A stretch of 14,834 nucleotides of DNA from CBDTYW01 sp965364735 (GTDB taxonomy: Bacteria > Actinomycetota > Nitriliruptoria > Nitriliruptorales > Nitriliruptoraceae). Below the pieces are notes generated by a model. That model was not told the origin of the DNA. It saw only the letters and a program-made list of their open reading frames with translations, and did no database searches. Position numbers and translations under genes: made by a program. The stretch lies in the NCBI GenBank assembly GCA_965364735.1, contig CBDTYW010000071.1, positions 1 to 14,834 of the forward strand. Reading direction: 5' to 3'. This document shows, in pieces, positions 14,473 to 14,834 of the stretch (within the stretch, counting starts at the first letter, position 1; each line of letters begins with the position of its first letter).

Positions 14473-14473
14473 T

Positions 14474-14834
14474 TCAGGGAACCTTGGGGAGCTGCGCCCC
14501 AATCTGCGCGACTGCCTGAGTCACGAGACGAGCCATCGGACGGACGTGCGCCAGCGGCTTTGCGCCGGCGAGTGAGAGGCACGCAATGCCGTCGCCATGG
14601 GGGAATGCTACGGCGACCGCCGAGAGACCGGAGGTGCTCGACGTGTTGAAGGCCAGGCCCCGCTGGCTCCGGATCTGCACCATCTCCTGCTGGAGCCAGC
14701 CGCTCTTCCAGTCGCCGTCGCCGTGGTCGAGCATCGTCGCGAGGGTCGCGTCGTCGAGCAGCGCGAGCATGGCGCGACCCTCGGCGGTCAGCGCGGCGGG
14801 GGCTCTCAGCCCCACGCCCGACGGCATCCACGGC
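14474..14834 (-). CDS. IclR-family transcriptional regulator, C-terminal effector-binding part (5' end outside the window)
   Basis: About 119 codons are visible, open to the right edge, so the N-terminal winged helix-turn-helix is not seen. The visible part matches the IclR effector domain: RAPAALTAEGRAMLALL corresponds to the family's TA-x-GKA-x-LA segment. EMVQIRSQRGLAFNTSSTSGLSAVAVAFPHGDG corresponds to the RxxGya-x-n-e-E-x5-aiA-x-Pv strand region. ACLSLAGAKPLAH and a final amphipathic helix complete the domain. IclR regulators sense small molecules, often aromatic catabolites, and bind palindromes near the genes they control. Its position upstream of, and in the same direction as, the operon makes it the likely local regulator. 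The usual Glu-rich effector loop reads NTSSTSG here, which may reflect a different ligand. Confidence 0.85.
   Translation of the reverse strand, partial: PWMPSGVGLRAPAALTAEGRAMLALLDDATLATMLDHGDGDWKSGWLQQEMVQIRSQRGLAFNTSSTSGLSAVAVAFPHGDGIACLSLAGAKPLAHVRPMARLVTQAVAQIGAQLPKVP

Larger units (their letters stand above)
14241..14473. promoter_or_regulatory. Control region between the IclR-type regulator and the nine-gene operon
   Basis: This 233-bp gap must hold the operon promoter on the minus strand if the operon has its own. It contains two symmetric elements near its IclR-side end (14433-14449 and 14454-14472). I found no -35/-10 pair that I would defend and no hairpin with a T-run after the IclR stop. 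Confidence 0.55.

Overview
The window is GC-rich and densely packed, and every convincing gene lies on the minus strand. GC-skewed third positions, a leucine/aromatic-type (HAAT) ABC transporter with actinobacterial-style ATPase motifs, an IclR regulator and a secreted subtilase with tryptophan-containing C-terminal pentapeptide repeats all suggest an Actinomycetota soil bacterium. My best guess is the Thermoleophilia (Solirubrobacter, Conexibacter or Patulibacter type). That placement is inference from style, not from a marker gene. No RNA genes, insertion sequences, CRISPR arrays or phage genes are seen.

Layout, in the direction of transcription from high to low coordinates. At the right edge is the 3' part of an IclR-family regulator (ends 14474). 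A 233-bp gap follows, with a 19-bp near-perfect palindrome (14454-14472) that looks like an IclR/KdgR-type operator. Nine genes then run with gaps of at most 48 bp or ATGA/TGATG overlaps, so they are probably one operon: an SDR-like NAD(P)-binding protein; two tandem paralogues related to plant red chlorophyll catabolite reductase (RCCR); a membrane-tethered Peripla_BP_6-type solute-binding protein with a long Ser/Pro/Thr linker; an unusual MFS-like/LivF fusion; a LivH-LivM-LivG fusion; a Rieske mononuclear-iron oxygenase of the pheophorbide a oxygenase/vanillate demethylase type; a VAO-type FAD oxidase; and a VOC-fold metalloenzyme. After a 206-bp gap, a separate secreted S8 protease runs off the left edge.

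How the parts may work together (inference): an extracytoplasmic receptor captures a hydrophobic or aromatic solute. A compact transporter, in which two polypeptides carry LivH, LivM, LivG, LivF and an extra MFS-like domain, imports it. A Rieske oxygenase, FAD oxidase, SDR-like protein, VOC protein and two RCCR-like proteins then transform it, under control of an effector-sensing IclR protein. The most striking point is the pairing of a PAO-like Rieske oxygenase with two RCCR-like proteins. In plants PAO and RCCR act in sequence to open and reduce the chlorophyll macrocycle. Here they sit with a dedicated uptake system in what appears to be a heterotroph. The substrate cannot be read from sequence: a tetrapyrrole or bilin is a hypothesis, and a lignin-like or other aromatic compound is the main alternative.
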